DNA of 64,000 nucleotides from Kluyvera intermedia (lineage in GTDB: Bacteria; Pseudomonadota; Gammaproteobacteria; Enterobacterales; Enterobacteriaceae). Positions 16,838 to 24,877 of the stretch are shown here, in pieces. The first letter of the stretch is position 1, and every line of letters begins with the position of its first letter. A program made the translations under genes and the position numbers. The DNA is taken from positions 2,170,001 to 2,234,000 of the forward strand of contig NZ_CP139986.1 of the NCBI RefSeq assembly GCF_034424175.1, in the 5' to 3' direction. Below the pieces are notes generated by a model. The model saw only the letters and a program-made list of their open reading frames with translations. It ran no database searches and was not told where the DNA came from.

Positions 16838-17226
16838 GTTTGTTTTTGTGGGTGCTCTATTTACATATTGGGTCAGCCATTTTTTCCGTGACCTTTTTTG
16901 CGTTACGCTTTTGGTGGAAACATCACCAGAATGTATTGCTTGATGCGCGCTGGGTGCGTGTATTACCGCACGCCGTTGACAGCGTTTTGCTGCTAAGCGG
17001 TGTCGCGCTGATGGTGATGACGCGCTATTTTCCCTTCACCGAAGGGGGGACATGGCTGACGGAGAAACTGTTTGGCGTTATCATTTACATCTTTTTGGGG
17101 TTTGTCGCGTTGGGACGTCGTCGTCCGCGCAGTCAGCAGAGCGGATTTATTGCCTTTCTGCTGGCGTTGGTGGTGTTGTGCATCATCGTTAAACTCGCCA
17201 TCACTAAAGTTCCGTTGTTGGGGTAA
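16834..17226 (+). CDS. sirB2: SirB2-family inner-membrane protein
   Basis: A 130-residue hydrophobic protein with four predicted membrane segments, matching the SirB2/YchQ family. Its biochemical role is not known. ATG 16834 overlaps the prmC stop (ATGA), which makes it preferable to the longer frame starting at 16807. It lies between prmC and sirB1 in the same apparent operon. Confidence 0.88.
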   Translation: MSLFLWVLYLHIGSAIFSVTFFALRFWWKHHQNVLLDARWVRVLPHAVDSVLLLSGVALMVMTRYFPFTEGGTWLTEKLFGVIIYIFLGFVALGRRRPRSQQSGFIAFLLALVVLCIIVKLAITKVPLLG

Positions 17227-17229
17227 GGT

Positions 17230-18039
17230 ATGAAGTCACTGGCTGATTTTGAATTTAATAAAGCGCCGTTATGCGATGGCATGATCCTTATTTCTGAAAT
17301 GATACGTGATGATTTCCCGTCGCAAAAGGTGCGTGAGCAGCTTGAGTGCCTGGTGGCACTGGCGCGTGAAGAGATAAGCCCTTCCTGGACGCTGACGCGT
17401 CAGATGGAGCGCCTGATTGAGTTGTTCTATCATGAGTGGAAATTTGGCGACTCCTCCGGGGTATACCGTTTATCGGACGCCTTATGGTTGGATCAGGTGC
17501 TGAAAAATCGTCAGGGCAGTGCGGTGGCGCTAGGGGCTGTCGTGCTGTGTATTGCCAGCCAACTCGATATTCCCGTCGTGCCGGTGATTTTCCCGACCCA
17601 GTTACTGCTGCGTGCCGATGTGGATGACGAAGAGCTGTGGCTCATTAACCCGTTTAATGGCGACACGCTTGACGAGCATACGCTGGAAGTCTGGCTCAAG
17701 GGCAACGTTAGCCCGATGGCTGAACTGTTCAATGAAGACCTCGATGAGGCGGATAACGCTGAGGTTATCCGCAAACTGCTCGATACATTGAAATCGGCGC
17801 TGATGGAAGAGCGTCAGATGGAGCTGGCGTTAGGTGCAAGCCAGACGCTGTTGCAGTTTAACCCGGAAGATCCGTATGAAATTCGCGATCGTGGGCTTAT
17901 CTATGCACAGCTGGAATGTGAGCACATTGCCCTGAGTGATTTGAATTATTTCGTTGAACAATGTCCGGAAGATCCGATAAGCGAAATGATCCGTGCGCAA
18001 ATTAACACTATCTCGCACAAGCAAATTACGCTTCACTAA
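17230..18039 (+). CDS. sirB1: SirB1-family protein (transglutaminase-like core plus TPR)
   Basis: 269 residues, the YchA/SirB1 family. The N-terminal half resembles a transglutaminase-like fold, with the stretch ALGAVVLCIASQLDIPVVPV. The C-terminal part has TPR-like helices (YEIRDRGLIYAQLECEHIALSDL). It starts 3 bp after sirB2. The family is conserved beside prmC and kdsA; catalytic activity has not been shown. Confidence 0.9.
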   Translation: MKSLADFEFNKAPLCDGMILISEMIRDDFPSQKVREQLECLVALAREEISPSWTLTRQMERLIELFYHEWKFGDSSGVYRLSDALWLDQVLKNRQGSAVALGAVVLCIASQLDIPVVPVIFPTQLLLRADVDDEELWLINPFNGDTLDEHTLEVWLKGNVSPMAELFNEDLDEADNAEVIRKLLDTLKSALMEERQMELALGASQTLLQFNPEDPYEIRDRGLIYAQLECEHIALSDLNYFVEQCPEDPISEMIRAQINTISHKQITLH

Positions 18040-18090
18040 TTGGTCATTATTCCGGTTATAATCGCGGAAATACCTTAACAAGGCTCTCTT

Positions 18091-18945
18091 ATGAAAGAAA
18101 AAGTGGTTAGCATTGGTGACATCAAAGTAGCAAACGATCTGCCGTTTGTTTTGTTTGGCGGCATGAACGTGCTGGAGTCTCGCGACCTGGCGATGCGTAT
18201 TTGCGAGCACTACGTGACCGTGACCCAGAAACTGGGTATTCCATACGTATTCAAAGCTTCATTTGATAAAGCCAACCGTTCCTCTATCCACTCTTACCGT
18301 GGCCCAGGCCTGGAAGAAGGGATGAAAATTTTCCAGGAACTGAAGCAGACCTTCGGCGTGAAGATCATCACCGACGTTCACGAAGCAAGCCAGGCGCAGC
18401 CGGTTGCCGACGTGGTTGACGTTATCCAGCTTCCCGCGTTCCTGGCTCGCCAGACAGACCTGGTTGAAGCAATGGCGAAAACGGGCGCGGTCATTAACGT
18501 GAAGAAGCCGCAGTTTGTGAGCCCGGGCCAGATGGGTAATATCGTCGACAAGTTTATTGAAGGCGGTAACGACCAGATTATCCTGTGTGACCGCGGTGCG
18601 AACTTCGGTTATGACAACCTGGTAGTCGACATGCTGGGCTTTGGCGTGATGAAAAAATCCTCCAATAACTCCCCGGTTATCTTCGACGTGACCCACGCAT
18701 TACAGTGCCGTGACCCGTTTGGCGCAGCGAGCGGCGGTCGTCGTGCGCAGGTGGCTGAATTGGCTCGTGCGGGTATGGCGGTCGGTATTGCCGGTCTGTT
18801 TATCGAAGCGCATCCCGATCCGGACAACGCGCGTTGCGATGGCCCGTCCGCGTTGCCGCTGAATAAGCTGGAACCTTTCCTGAAGCAAATGAAAGCTATC
18901 GACGACCTGGTTAAAGGCTTCGATGAGCTGGATACCAGCAAATAA
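18091..18945 (+). CDS. kdsA: 3-deoxy-D-manno-octulosonate 8-phosphate synthase
   Basis: Condenses PEP with D-arabinose 5-phosphate to give Kdo-8-phosphate for the lipopolysaccharide inner core. 284 residues, as in K-12. The N-terminal LPFVLFGGMNVLES, FKASFDKANRSS and DVTHALQ motifs bind PEP and A5P. It is 51 bp downstream of sirB1 and is followed by a strong terminator. Confidence 0.97.
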   Translation: MKEKVVSIGDIKVANDLPFVLFGGMNVLESRDLAMRICEHYVTVTQKLGIPYVFKASFDKANRSSIHSYRGPGLEEGMKIFQELKQTFGVKIITDVHEASQAQPVADVVDVIQLPAFLARQTDLVEAMAKTGAVINVKKPQFVSPGQMGNIVDKFIEGGNDQIILCDRGANFGYDNLVVDMLGFGVMKKSSNNSPVIFDVTHALQCRDPFGAASGGRRAQVAELARAGMAVGIAGLFIEAHPDPDNARCDGPSALPLNKLEPFLKQMKAIDDLVKGFDELDTSK

Positions 18946-18960
18946 GTTTTGCTGATGCGT

Positions 18961-18990
18961 AAAAAGCCGACCCTTGGGTCGGCTTTTTTG
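18961..18990 (+). terminator. Terminator of kdsA
   Basis: AAAAAGCCGACCC, a short loop and GGGTCGGCTTTTTT begin 16 bp past the kdsA stop: an intrinsic terminator, usable from both sides. Confidence 0.88.
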
Positions 18991-19008
18991 TATGGCGAGG
19001 TGACGATA

Positions 19009-19045
19009 TAGCCCGGACGAGGTGCCCAGCACCGACTCCGGGCTA
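19009..19045. repeat. REP-like palindrome
   Basis: TAGCCCGGA...TCCGGGCTA forms an imperfect stem between the convergent kdsA and chaA genes. The ends match the REP elements at 8890 and 46051. The toxic-peptide ldr genes that occupy this gap in K-12 are not present. Confidence 0.7.
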
Positions 19046-19069
19046 CACTGCGAGTCACATCACCTGTAC

Positions 19070-20170
19070 TTAGGCAAATATCGTCATCAGATACGCGGCA
19101 AACAGCGCCAGGTGCGCCGCGCCGTTTAGCACGTTGGTTCGTCCGGTCGAGAAGGAGATCTGGCACAGTAGCAGTGAGGCAACCATCACGATCATCTCCG
19201 GCATCCCCAGACCAAACATCAATTCATTACCGGTCATATAGGCAATCAGCGTAACCACCGGTACCGTCAGTGAAATGGTCGCCAGCACCGAACCAAAGAA
19301 CAGGTTCATTGCGCGCTGTACCTGGTTATTCAGTACCGCTTTGAGTGCCCCAAGACCTTCCGGTGACAGAATCAGCAGCGCAACCAGGAAACCGGTAAAG
19401 GCCACCGGCGCGTTCATGCTGGTGAGCAACGTTTCTAATGGATTCGCGTTCATCTTGGTGACGGCGATAACTGCAATAAGATGGACAATCAACCACAATG
19501 CGTGCCAAAGACTGCTGTGAGCGGACGGTTTACCGTGATGCGGGTCATCATCGTCGCTGTCGTCTTCATGCTCGTAGATGAATAAACTCTGGTGTGTTTT
19601 AGTCTGAATCAGCAGGAATACGCCATACATGGCGGCTGAAATAAGGGCAACCAGCAGCGATTGGCCGATGGTAAAGTTTGCGCCCGGCAATGCGGTCGGG
19701 AACACCAGCACAATGATGGCCAGGGGAAACAGCGCAATTAAATATTGTTTGATACCGAACAGATTCATATATTGCGTGGCAAATTTACGGCCACCGAGCA
19801 ATAACGAGAAACCCACTAAACCGCCAGTGACGATCATAATAATGGAGTAGAGCGTATCACGCATCAGGGTAGGGGCGGCATCACCCGTCGCCATTAATGC
19901 GGATATCAGGCTAACCTCAAGGATAACCACAGAAAGACTTAGAATTAGAGAACCGTAGGGTTCTCCCAGGCGGTGTGCTAATACATCCGCGTGTCGTACA
20001 ACGCTAAAGGCACTGCTGAGAATACCGACGAGCGCCATTGCGTTTATCGCAATAACCACTGGCAATGACGCACTGTTCCCCCAGAAGAACAGGATTGCCA
20101 GGGCCACTATCGGGAAAATAAGCGACGACTCCTTATGGCGAGTTTTCACCGCCTCATGTGCGTGGGTCAT
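19070..20170 (-). CDS. chaA: Sodium-potassium/proton antiporter ChaA
   Basis: An inner-membrane CaCA-superfamily cation/H+ antiporter that extrudes Na+, K+ or Ca2+ at alkaline pH. 366 residues with about 11 membrane segments. The two alpha-repeat-like stretches are EVSLISALMATGD and SPEGLGALKAVLNN. The cytoplasmic loop is acidic and His-rich (HEDDSDDDDPHHGK). Start ATG 20170 (MTHAHEAVKTRHKE) directly follows GGAGACAAAC and aligns with the K-12 N-terminus; an ATG four codons upstream overlaps that site. Confidence 0.94.
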   Translation of the reverse strand: MTHAHEAVKTRHKESSLIFPIVALAILFFWGNSASLPVVIAINAMALVGILSSAFSVVRHADVLAHRLGEPYGSLILSLSVVILEVSLISALMATGDAAPTLMRDTLYSIIMIVTGGLVGFSLLLGGRKFATQYMNLFGIKQYLIALFPLAIIVLVFPTALPGANFTIGQSLLVALISAAMYGVFLLIQTKTHQSLFIYEHEDDSDDDDPHHGKPSAHSSLWHALWLIVHLIAVIAVTKMNANPLETLLTSMNAPVAFTGFLVALLILSPEGLGALKAVLNNQVQRAMNLFFGSVLATISLTVPVVTLIAYMTGNELMFGLGMPEMIVMVASLLLCQISFSTGRTNVLNGAAHLALFAAYLMTIFA

Positions 20171-20535
20171 GTTTGTCTCCATTAATGCAGGTATTTATAA
20201 TTATAGAAAAAAAGAAGCAGTATAAATTAACAAATTTTTCCATGCACAAGGTAATCTTTTACTGAAATTTACCCATATCACCATTTTTTCTTTTAGATGG
20301 CTATAATAAAAATTATCAGGAAAATATTTTTTAAATAACAGCGTATTGTGGCAGTGGATTTATGCAGTTTTGTTGCAAGGCTGGGCGTGGAATATCGACG
20401 GTGGCGATTCAGACAAATTGCATCTTGCGGGATAAATCTGGATAATATTTCATCAATGACAGCTCCGGAGGTCACCATTCGTTCCCTTAAGGGCGTATGT
20501 GTTGCAGGGAAGAGAAGTGGTGGTGGAGGTTTAGA
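20171..20535. other. AT-rich chaA-chaC intergenic region; chaB absent
   Basis: 365 bp without a recognisable gene. The first half is strongly AT-rich. In K-12 the small chaB gene lies in this position; no frame resembling ChaB was found on either strand. The only clear signal is GGAGGT at 20525-20530 before the GTG start of chaC. Confidence 0.6.
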
Positions 20536-21216
20536 GTGTTAACGCGTGATTTCTTAATGAGGGCGGATTGTACAACGGCATTTGGTGCCATTGAAGAGTC
20601 GCTCCTCTGGTCTGCTGAACAACGTGCGGCGTCGCAGGCAGCCATGCTGGCCTGTCGGCCAGATAATGGCCCAGTGTGGATTTTTGGTTATGGTTCGCTG
20701 ATGTGGAACCCGGCGCTTAATTTTTGCGAATCGGTGACCGGTACGCTGATGGGCTGGCATCGTGCCTTCTGTTTGCGTCTGACGGCCGGGCGCGGAAGCG
20801 CTTGCCAGCCAGGGCGAATGCTGGCGCTGAAAGAGGGCGGACGCACCACAGGGGTTGCCTACCGTCTTCCAGATGACGAAATCGAAAATGAGCTGTCGCT
20901 ACTTTGGAAACGCGAGATGATCACCGGCTGCTACTTGCCGACCTGGTGCCAGTTGAGTCTGGACGATGGGCGCACGGTGACCGCGCTGGTGTTTATTATG
21001 GATCCGCGTCATCCCCTTTATGAATCCGATACCAGCGTGCAGGTGATTGCCCCACTTATTGCACGTGCCAGCGGCCCGTTGGGTACCAATGCGCAATACC
21101 TGTTCTCACTAGAGCAGGAGCTTGATAAGTTGGGAATGCCGGACGATGGGCTCAATGAACTGATTGGTAAAGTGCGTCATCTGGTGGGTGGAATAAATCC
21201 GCCGGGCGTAGCGTAA
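20536..21216 (+). CDS. chaC: Glutathione-specific gamma-glutamylcyclotransferase ChaC
   Basis: Cleaves glutathione to 5-oxoproline and Cys-Gly. 226 residues. The substrate-binding VWIFGYGSLMWNPA motif lies near residue 45. WHRAFCLRLTAGRGSACQPGRML and the catalytic-Glu region EIENELSLLWKREM follow. GTG 20536 is chosen because it is preceded by GGAGGT and yields VLTRDFLMRAD, collinear with the K-12 N-terminus. The open frame extends upstream to 20497 but without a ribosome site. chaB is missing between it and chaA. Confidence 0.93.
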   Translation: MLTRDFLMRADCTTAFGAIEESLLWSAEQRAASQAAMLACRPDNGPVWIFGYGSLMWNPALNFCESVTGTLMGWHRAFCLRLTAGRGSACQPGRMLALKEGGRTTGVAYRLPDDEIENELSLLWKREMITGCYLPTWCQLSLDDGRTVTALVFIMDPRHPLYESDTSVQVIAPLIARASGPLGTNAQYLFSLEQELDKLGMPDDGLNELIGKVRHLVGGINPPGVA

Positions 21217-21262
21217 GCGATGGCTGAAAATCCCCGGAAGTGCGTGCTTCCGGGGGAGAACA

Positions 21263-21580
21263 TTATGCAGCCACGTAGCTGATAGAATGTTCAAGAGACT
21301 GGCTGTGGCTATCAATCAACACGTTCCACGTCCCGCTGTAGGGTACGGTGAGATAGGCTTTTTCTTCGTTCTGAACGCTCAAAATATCGGTATTGTGACT
21401 CCCGGTGTTCTTTTGCGTACTCATTAAATGAATATGGCAACGCTCTGAGCAACGTACCACCACCGTATCCCCACCAAATAATGTCAAACTTGCCTTAACC
21501 ATCGCCAATCTACCCCGCTGCCAATGAATCAACCCGCTCCCTGCGACCGAATCCTGATGTCTGCCTGTGATATTGTTCAC
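21263..21580 (-). CDS. DUF1883-family protein
   Basis: A small protein of up to 105 residues whose core (GDTVVVRCSERCHIHLM ... YLTVPYSGTWNVLIDSHS) matches the pattern of DUF1883, a beta-rich single domain of unknown function. The listed start is GTG 21580 (MNNITGRH). An internal ATG (MVKASLTLFGG, residue 27) follows a G-rich stretch and would give a shorter protein with the domain nearly complete. The gene is convergent with chaC and tandem with ychN. It is not part of the K-12 arrangement. Function unknown. Confidence 0.65.
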   Translation of the reverse strand: MNNITGRHQDSVAGSGLIHWQRGRLAMVKASLTLFGGDTVVVRCSERCHIHLMSTQKNTGSHNTDILSVQNEEKAYLTVPYSGTWNVLIDSHSQSLEHSISYVAA

Positions 21581-21780
21581 AAATCACTCATGGCATAACA
21601 CCAAACACTGTGATCGCGGATGCTGATTTTGATCAAAAAAAGCCGCAACGCTTCAACAAAAATGACAATATCCCTGAATCCATTCAGCGTTCGTGAGATT
21701 GCTGCGAAGAATGGCTTAAGGGTGAAACAATATCCTTAAAAGAGCGGGGGTTGCAGTTTGCTCGGCTAATACGGGTGAAA

Positions 21781-22134
21781 TTAGAAGGTCAGCACCTTGT
21801 CTGCCGCCAGCGTCCACTGCGCCAGTTCAACCAGCGTGCCAATTTCCACACCTTCAATCAGCGGCAATGCGCTAATGCCGCGCCCATCGGTACAGGTTTT
21901 GCACAGTTTCACTGCAACGCCCTGGGCTACGAGTATCTCCAGCATCTGTTGAATGTTGTAGCCTTCGGCCGGTTTTTGCCCGCGTAGACCGGCGGTGACC
22001 GCGTCAGACATTAAAAAAAGCTGCAATTGAAGGTCGTCTTGTTGCTCCCGCAAAGCGATAGCCAACCGAAGGCTGTTAAACAGAGATTCGCTGCCGTAAG
22101 CAGCCCCGTTGGCGATAATGACGATACGTTGCAT
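21781..22134 (-). CDS. ychN: DsrE/F-family sulfur-relay-like protein YchN
   Basis: 117 residues, collinear with K-12 YchN, a homohexameric DsrE-fold protein. The conserved cysteine pair is in KLCKTCTDGRG. The N-terminus MQRIVIIANGAAYGSES is typical. The role is not established; related proteins move sulfur on cysteine persulfides. It is divergent from nasR with 74 bp between starts. Confidence 0.92.
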   Translation of the reverse strand: MQRIVIIANGAAYGSESLFNSLRLAIALREQQDDLQLQLFLMSDAVTAGLRGQKPAEGYNIQQMLEILVAQGVAVKLCKTCTDGRGISALPLIEGVEIGTLVELAQWTLAADKVLTF

Positions 22135-22208
22135 CTGAACTCCTTTAAGGCACGATTATTGCTAGACGTTAGGACTATCGGTAAGAAAATCCTATAACGG
22201 GGGAGCGC

Positions 22209-23417
22209 ATGATAAACCGTGAAGATGAGACACCCGGCGCTATCGAGTGGTTTCGTTATGCGCGTCAGGTGCAGAAAGAGCAACTCAGGCAACTGGCGCA
22301 GCAGGGGCAACTGGTTAGCCAGTTAAGCCACATCGTGCATATGGTACAGTGTGAACGAGGTGCATCCAACATCTGGTTATGCTCGCAGGGGCGATTATAT
22401 GCCGCAGAGCGTCGAGCCAGCGCGGCATTAGTGGATGAGCAGACGCGCAAATTGCTTGTCCGGCTCCTGCCTGAACATTTGCCCACGTCTGGTGGCCTGT
22501 GCCAGCGTATCGCCCGCGCGGTGTGGTCGCTGGAGCAATTGCCCGCGCTTCGTCAAAAGGTGATGGTGTGCCAGATGACGCCGGAAGCGGCAACCGATCA
22601 GTTCAGCCGCACTATCCGGCATCTGCTCGATATTATTCCCCAGCTTAATGACAGCATCGACGAACCCATGCTCGCCGGTCGACTGGTCGCGCTCTACAGC
22701 TTTATGCAGGGCAAAGAGCTGGTGGGCCAGGAGCGGGCGCTGGGCGCGCAGGGATTTGCGCAGGGTAATTTTAGCGATGAACTGCGCCAGCGGTTGGTTG
22801 ACCGTATTGACGGTCAACAACCCTGTTTTGACAGCTTTTTATCACTCGCTCCAGGCCCATTAAAGATGTTGTTTTTGACCGAGTGTCAGGCCGGTATTGC
22901 CGTTGAACAGATGCGGCGTATTGCCTGTACTCGCCAGCCTTCTGAGGACGGCGGCGAGAGCGCGCTGCACTGGTTTACCCTGCAAACACAGCGGCTTGAG
23001 CCAATGCGTGGTCTCGAAGAGTTGTTAATTGCTGAACTGATGTCTGCGGTTGATGAACTCCTTTTGGGAGAAGATGCGCCTGAACCGACCTTTGACGATC
23101 CGGCAAGCGACAATCTGGTGCTACACCTCGACCGCCAGCTTTTACCACTGGTACGCCAACAAGCCCGCGAACTTGAGCAACTCTCCGGGCAGTTGGCTTC
23201 TCTGAAAGATACGTTATCCGAGCGTCAGATCATTGATAAAGCCAAAAGCGTGTTAATGACCCACCGGCAAATGAACGAGGAGCAGGCTTGGCACTGCTTG
23301 CGCAAAATGGCGATGGATAAGAACCAGCGAATGGTCGAGATCGCCCGTGCGCTGCTGGCGGTGAAGTCGCTTTGGCAGAGTGAAACGGAGGCAACGTTGC
23401 ACAATCACCGGGCATGA
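22209..23417 (+). CDS. nasR: Nitrate/nitrite-responsive antiterminator NasR
   Basis: A transcription antiterminator that senses nitrate or nitrite and binds the nasF leader RNA. 402 residues. The N-terminal two thirds is an all-helical NIT sensor domain (QLSHIVHMVQCERGASNIWL near residue 35-54 is typical). The C-terminal 60 residues form an ANTAR RNA-binding domain (IIDKAKSVLMTHRQMNEEQAW, then LRKMAMDKNQR). The start follows GGGGGAG. It is collinear with Klebsiella NasR. The nasF control region, with its hairpins, begins right at the nasR stop. Confidence 0.93.
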   Translation: MINREDETPGAIEWFRYARQVQKEQLRQLAQQGQLVSQLSHIVHMVQCERGASNIWLCSQGRLYAAERRASAALVDEQTRKLLVRLLPEHLPTSGGLCQRIARAVWSLEQLPALRQKVMVCQMTPEAATDQFSRTIRHLLDIIPQLNDSIDEPMLAGRLVALYSFMQGKELVGQERALGAQGFAQGNFSDELRQRLVDRIDGQQPCFDSFLSLAPGPLKMLFLTECQAGIAVEQMRRIACTRQPSEDGGESALHWFTLQTQRLEPMRGLEELLIAELMSAVDELLLGEDAPEPTFDDPASDNLVLHLDRQLLPLVRQQARELEQLSGQLASLKDTLSERQIIDKAKSVLMTHRQMNEEQAWHCLRKMAMDKNQRMVEIARALLAVKSLWQSETEATLHNHRA

Positions 23418-23418
23418 G

Positions 23419-23435
23419 TGCATTTATCCGGTGCA
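23419..23435 (+). promoter_or_regulatory. Probable NtrC-binding site (nasF enhancer)
   Basis: TGCATTTATCCGGTGCA is a 17-bp dyad fitting the NtrC consensus TGCAC-N7-GTGCA with one changed base in the left arm. It lies about 85 bp upstream of the expected nasF start site, a usual distance for an NtrC enhancer, and ahead of a -24/-12 promoter. Confidence 0.7.
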
Positions 23436-23486
23436 TAAACGCGCTCGCGTGTTGAGATATCCCCGGGAAATGCGCGATTTCATACC

Positions 23487-23502
23487 TGGCATCTGAATTG
23501 CA
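23487..23502 (+). promoter_or_regulatory. Sigma-54 promoter of the nasF operon
   Basis: TGGCATCTGAATTGCA carries the GG and GC doublets with the exact spacing of the -24/-12 consensus (TGGCAC-N5-TTGCA). Transcription should begin near 23512, giving a leader of about 107 nt. This fits nitrogen-starvation control of nas genes as described in Klebsiella. Confidence 0.8.
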
Positions 23503-23524
23503 TTATCTCTACAAACAGTCGGTT

Positions 23525-23544
23525 GTGCGCCAATGGCGGCGTGC
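23525..23544 (+). promoter_or_regulatory. nasF leader: Leader hexaloop hairpin, likely NasR (ANTAR) target
   Basis: GTGCGCC, hexaloop AATGGC, GGCGTGC: seven base pairs closed around a six-base loop with A at position 1 and G at position 4, the signature of ANTAR-protein RNA targets. A weaker partner hairpin (ACAAAC...GTTGT) lies just upstream at about 23510-23526. The pair precedes the leader terminator. Confidence 0.65.
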
Positions 23545-23560
23545 AGACCACGAGGATAAA

Positions 23561-23602
23561 GGCGTCCTGCAATGCGTAAGCATTGCCGGGCGCTTTTTTT
23601 TT
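23561..23602 (+). terminator. nasF leader: nasF leader terminator (attenuator)
   Basis: GGCGTCCTGCAATGC, loop GTAA, GCATTGCCGGGCGC, then nine T residues. It lies only 18 bp before the nasF ATG, so the operon is expressed only when NasR prevents termination. Confidence 0.88.
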
Positions 23603-23619
23603 GCATTCGGGAGTGAGTC

Positions 23620-24876
23620 ATGGGCGAGACGTTTTCACTATCACGGCGACGATTATTACAGGCGGGAGCGGCGCTGGGTGGCGCGATGTTGCTGCCGGGC
23701 ATCATGCAATCGGCATGGGCGGCAGGTTCGGATAAGCCGGAGCTTCAGACAGTCAACGTGGGCTTTATCCCGCTGACCGACTGCGCGCCGCTGGCTATCG
23801 CCTCGCTTAAAGGGTTCGATAAAAAGTACGGTATCACGTTGGTGCCGAGTAAAGAGGCCAGCTGGGCGGCGGTACGCGACAAGCTGGTCAACGGTGAACT
23901 GGATGCCGCGCATATTCTTTATGGTCTGCTTTACGGGCTGGAACTGGGCATTGCCGGTAAACCGCAAGCGATGGCAAACCTGCTCACCCTGAACCGTAAC
24001 GGGCAGGGGATCACCTTATCCGCCGATTTGCAGGAGAAAGGTGTCACTGACCTTGGTGGTTTAAAGACGCTGGTGGGTAACAGCGAACCGGGTGCCTACA
24101 CCTTCGCGCATACCTTCCCAACCGGTACCCACGCCATGTGGCTCTATTACTGGCTGGCGAGCGGCGGTATCCATCCGTTTAACGATGTACGCACAGTGGT
24201 GGTGCCGCCGCCGCAAATGGTGATGAACATGCGCATTGGCAACATGGTCGGCTTCTGTGTCGGTGAGCCGTGGAATGCCCGCGCCATCAATGACCGCATT
24301 GGTTTTACCGCCGCGACCAGCCAGGAGATCTGGCCGGAGCACCCGGAGAAAGTTCTCGGTACCCGCCGCGACTGGGTTCAGCAAAACCCTAATACCAGCC
24401 GTGCTCTGGTGGCAGCGCTGATGGACGCCGCGCGCTGGATTGATGCTTCCGACGATAACAAACGCGAAACCGCCAGAATCCTTGCTCAGCGCGGCTGGCT
24501 AAATACCAAAGAACAGTATCTGACCGGTCGCATGCTCGGGGCTTATGACAACGGCATGGGTCGCCAGTGGCAGGATACGCATCCGATTCGCTTCTTCGAC
24601 CAGGGCGAAGTGAGCTTCCCATGGTTGTCGGATGGCATGTGGTTCCTGACCCAATTCCGCCGCTGGGGGCTACTGAAAAACGATCCCGACTATCTGGCCA
24701 TCGCCCAACGTATTAACCGCATTGATGTGTGGAAAGAGGCCGCTCAGGCGGTGGGTGGGATAAATGTCCCGACGCAAACCTTACGCAGCAGCAAATTGAT
24801 GGATGGCTCTATCTGGAACGGGAGCGATCCCGCTGGATACGCCCGGAGTTTCGCTATTAATCGCCTGGGGGCATGA
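23620..24876 (+). CDS. nasF: Periplasmic nitrate-binding protein NasF
   Basis: The substrate-binding component of the ABC-type nitrate/nitrite uptake system. 418 residues. The N-terminus SLSRRRLLQAGAALGGAML is a twin-arginine-type signal, with AWAAG near the expected cleavage site around residue 35. The mature part matches the NrtA/NasF family (VGFIPLTDCAPLAIASLKGF). The ribosome site GGGAGTGAG precedes ATG 23620. It is first in nasFEDCBA, under the sigma-54 promoter and leader attenuator described here; nasE begins 2 bp after its stop. Confidence 0.93.
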   Translation: MGETFSLSRRRLLQAGAALGGAMLLPGIMQSAWAAGSDKPELQTVNVGFIPLTDCAPLAIASLKGFDKKYGITLVPSKEASWAAVRDKLVNGELDAAHILYGLLYGLELGIAGKPQAMANLLTLNRNGQGITLSADLQEKGVTDLGGLKTLVGNSEPGAYTFAHTFPTGTHAMWLYYWLASGGIHPFNDVRTVVVPPPQMVMNMRIGNMVGFCVGEPWNARAINDRIGFTAATSQEIWPEHPEKVLGTRRDWVQQNPNTSRALVAALMDAARWIDASDDNKRETARILAQRGWLNTKEQYLTGRMLGAYDNGMGRQWQDTHPIRFFDQGEVSFPWLSDGMWFLTQFRRWGLLKNDPDYLAIAQRINRIDVWKEAAQAVGGINVPTQTLRSSKLMDGSIWNGSDPAGYARSFAINRLGA

Positions 24877-24877
24877 G

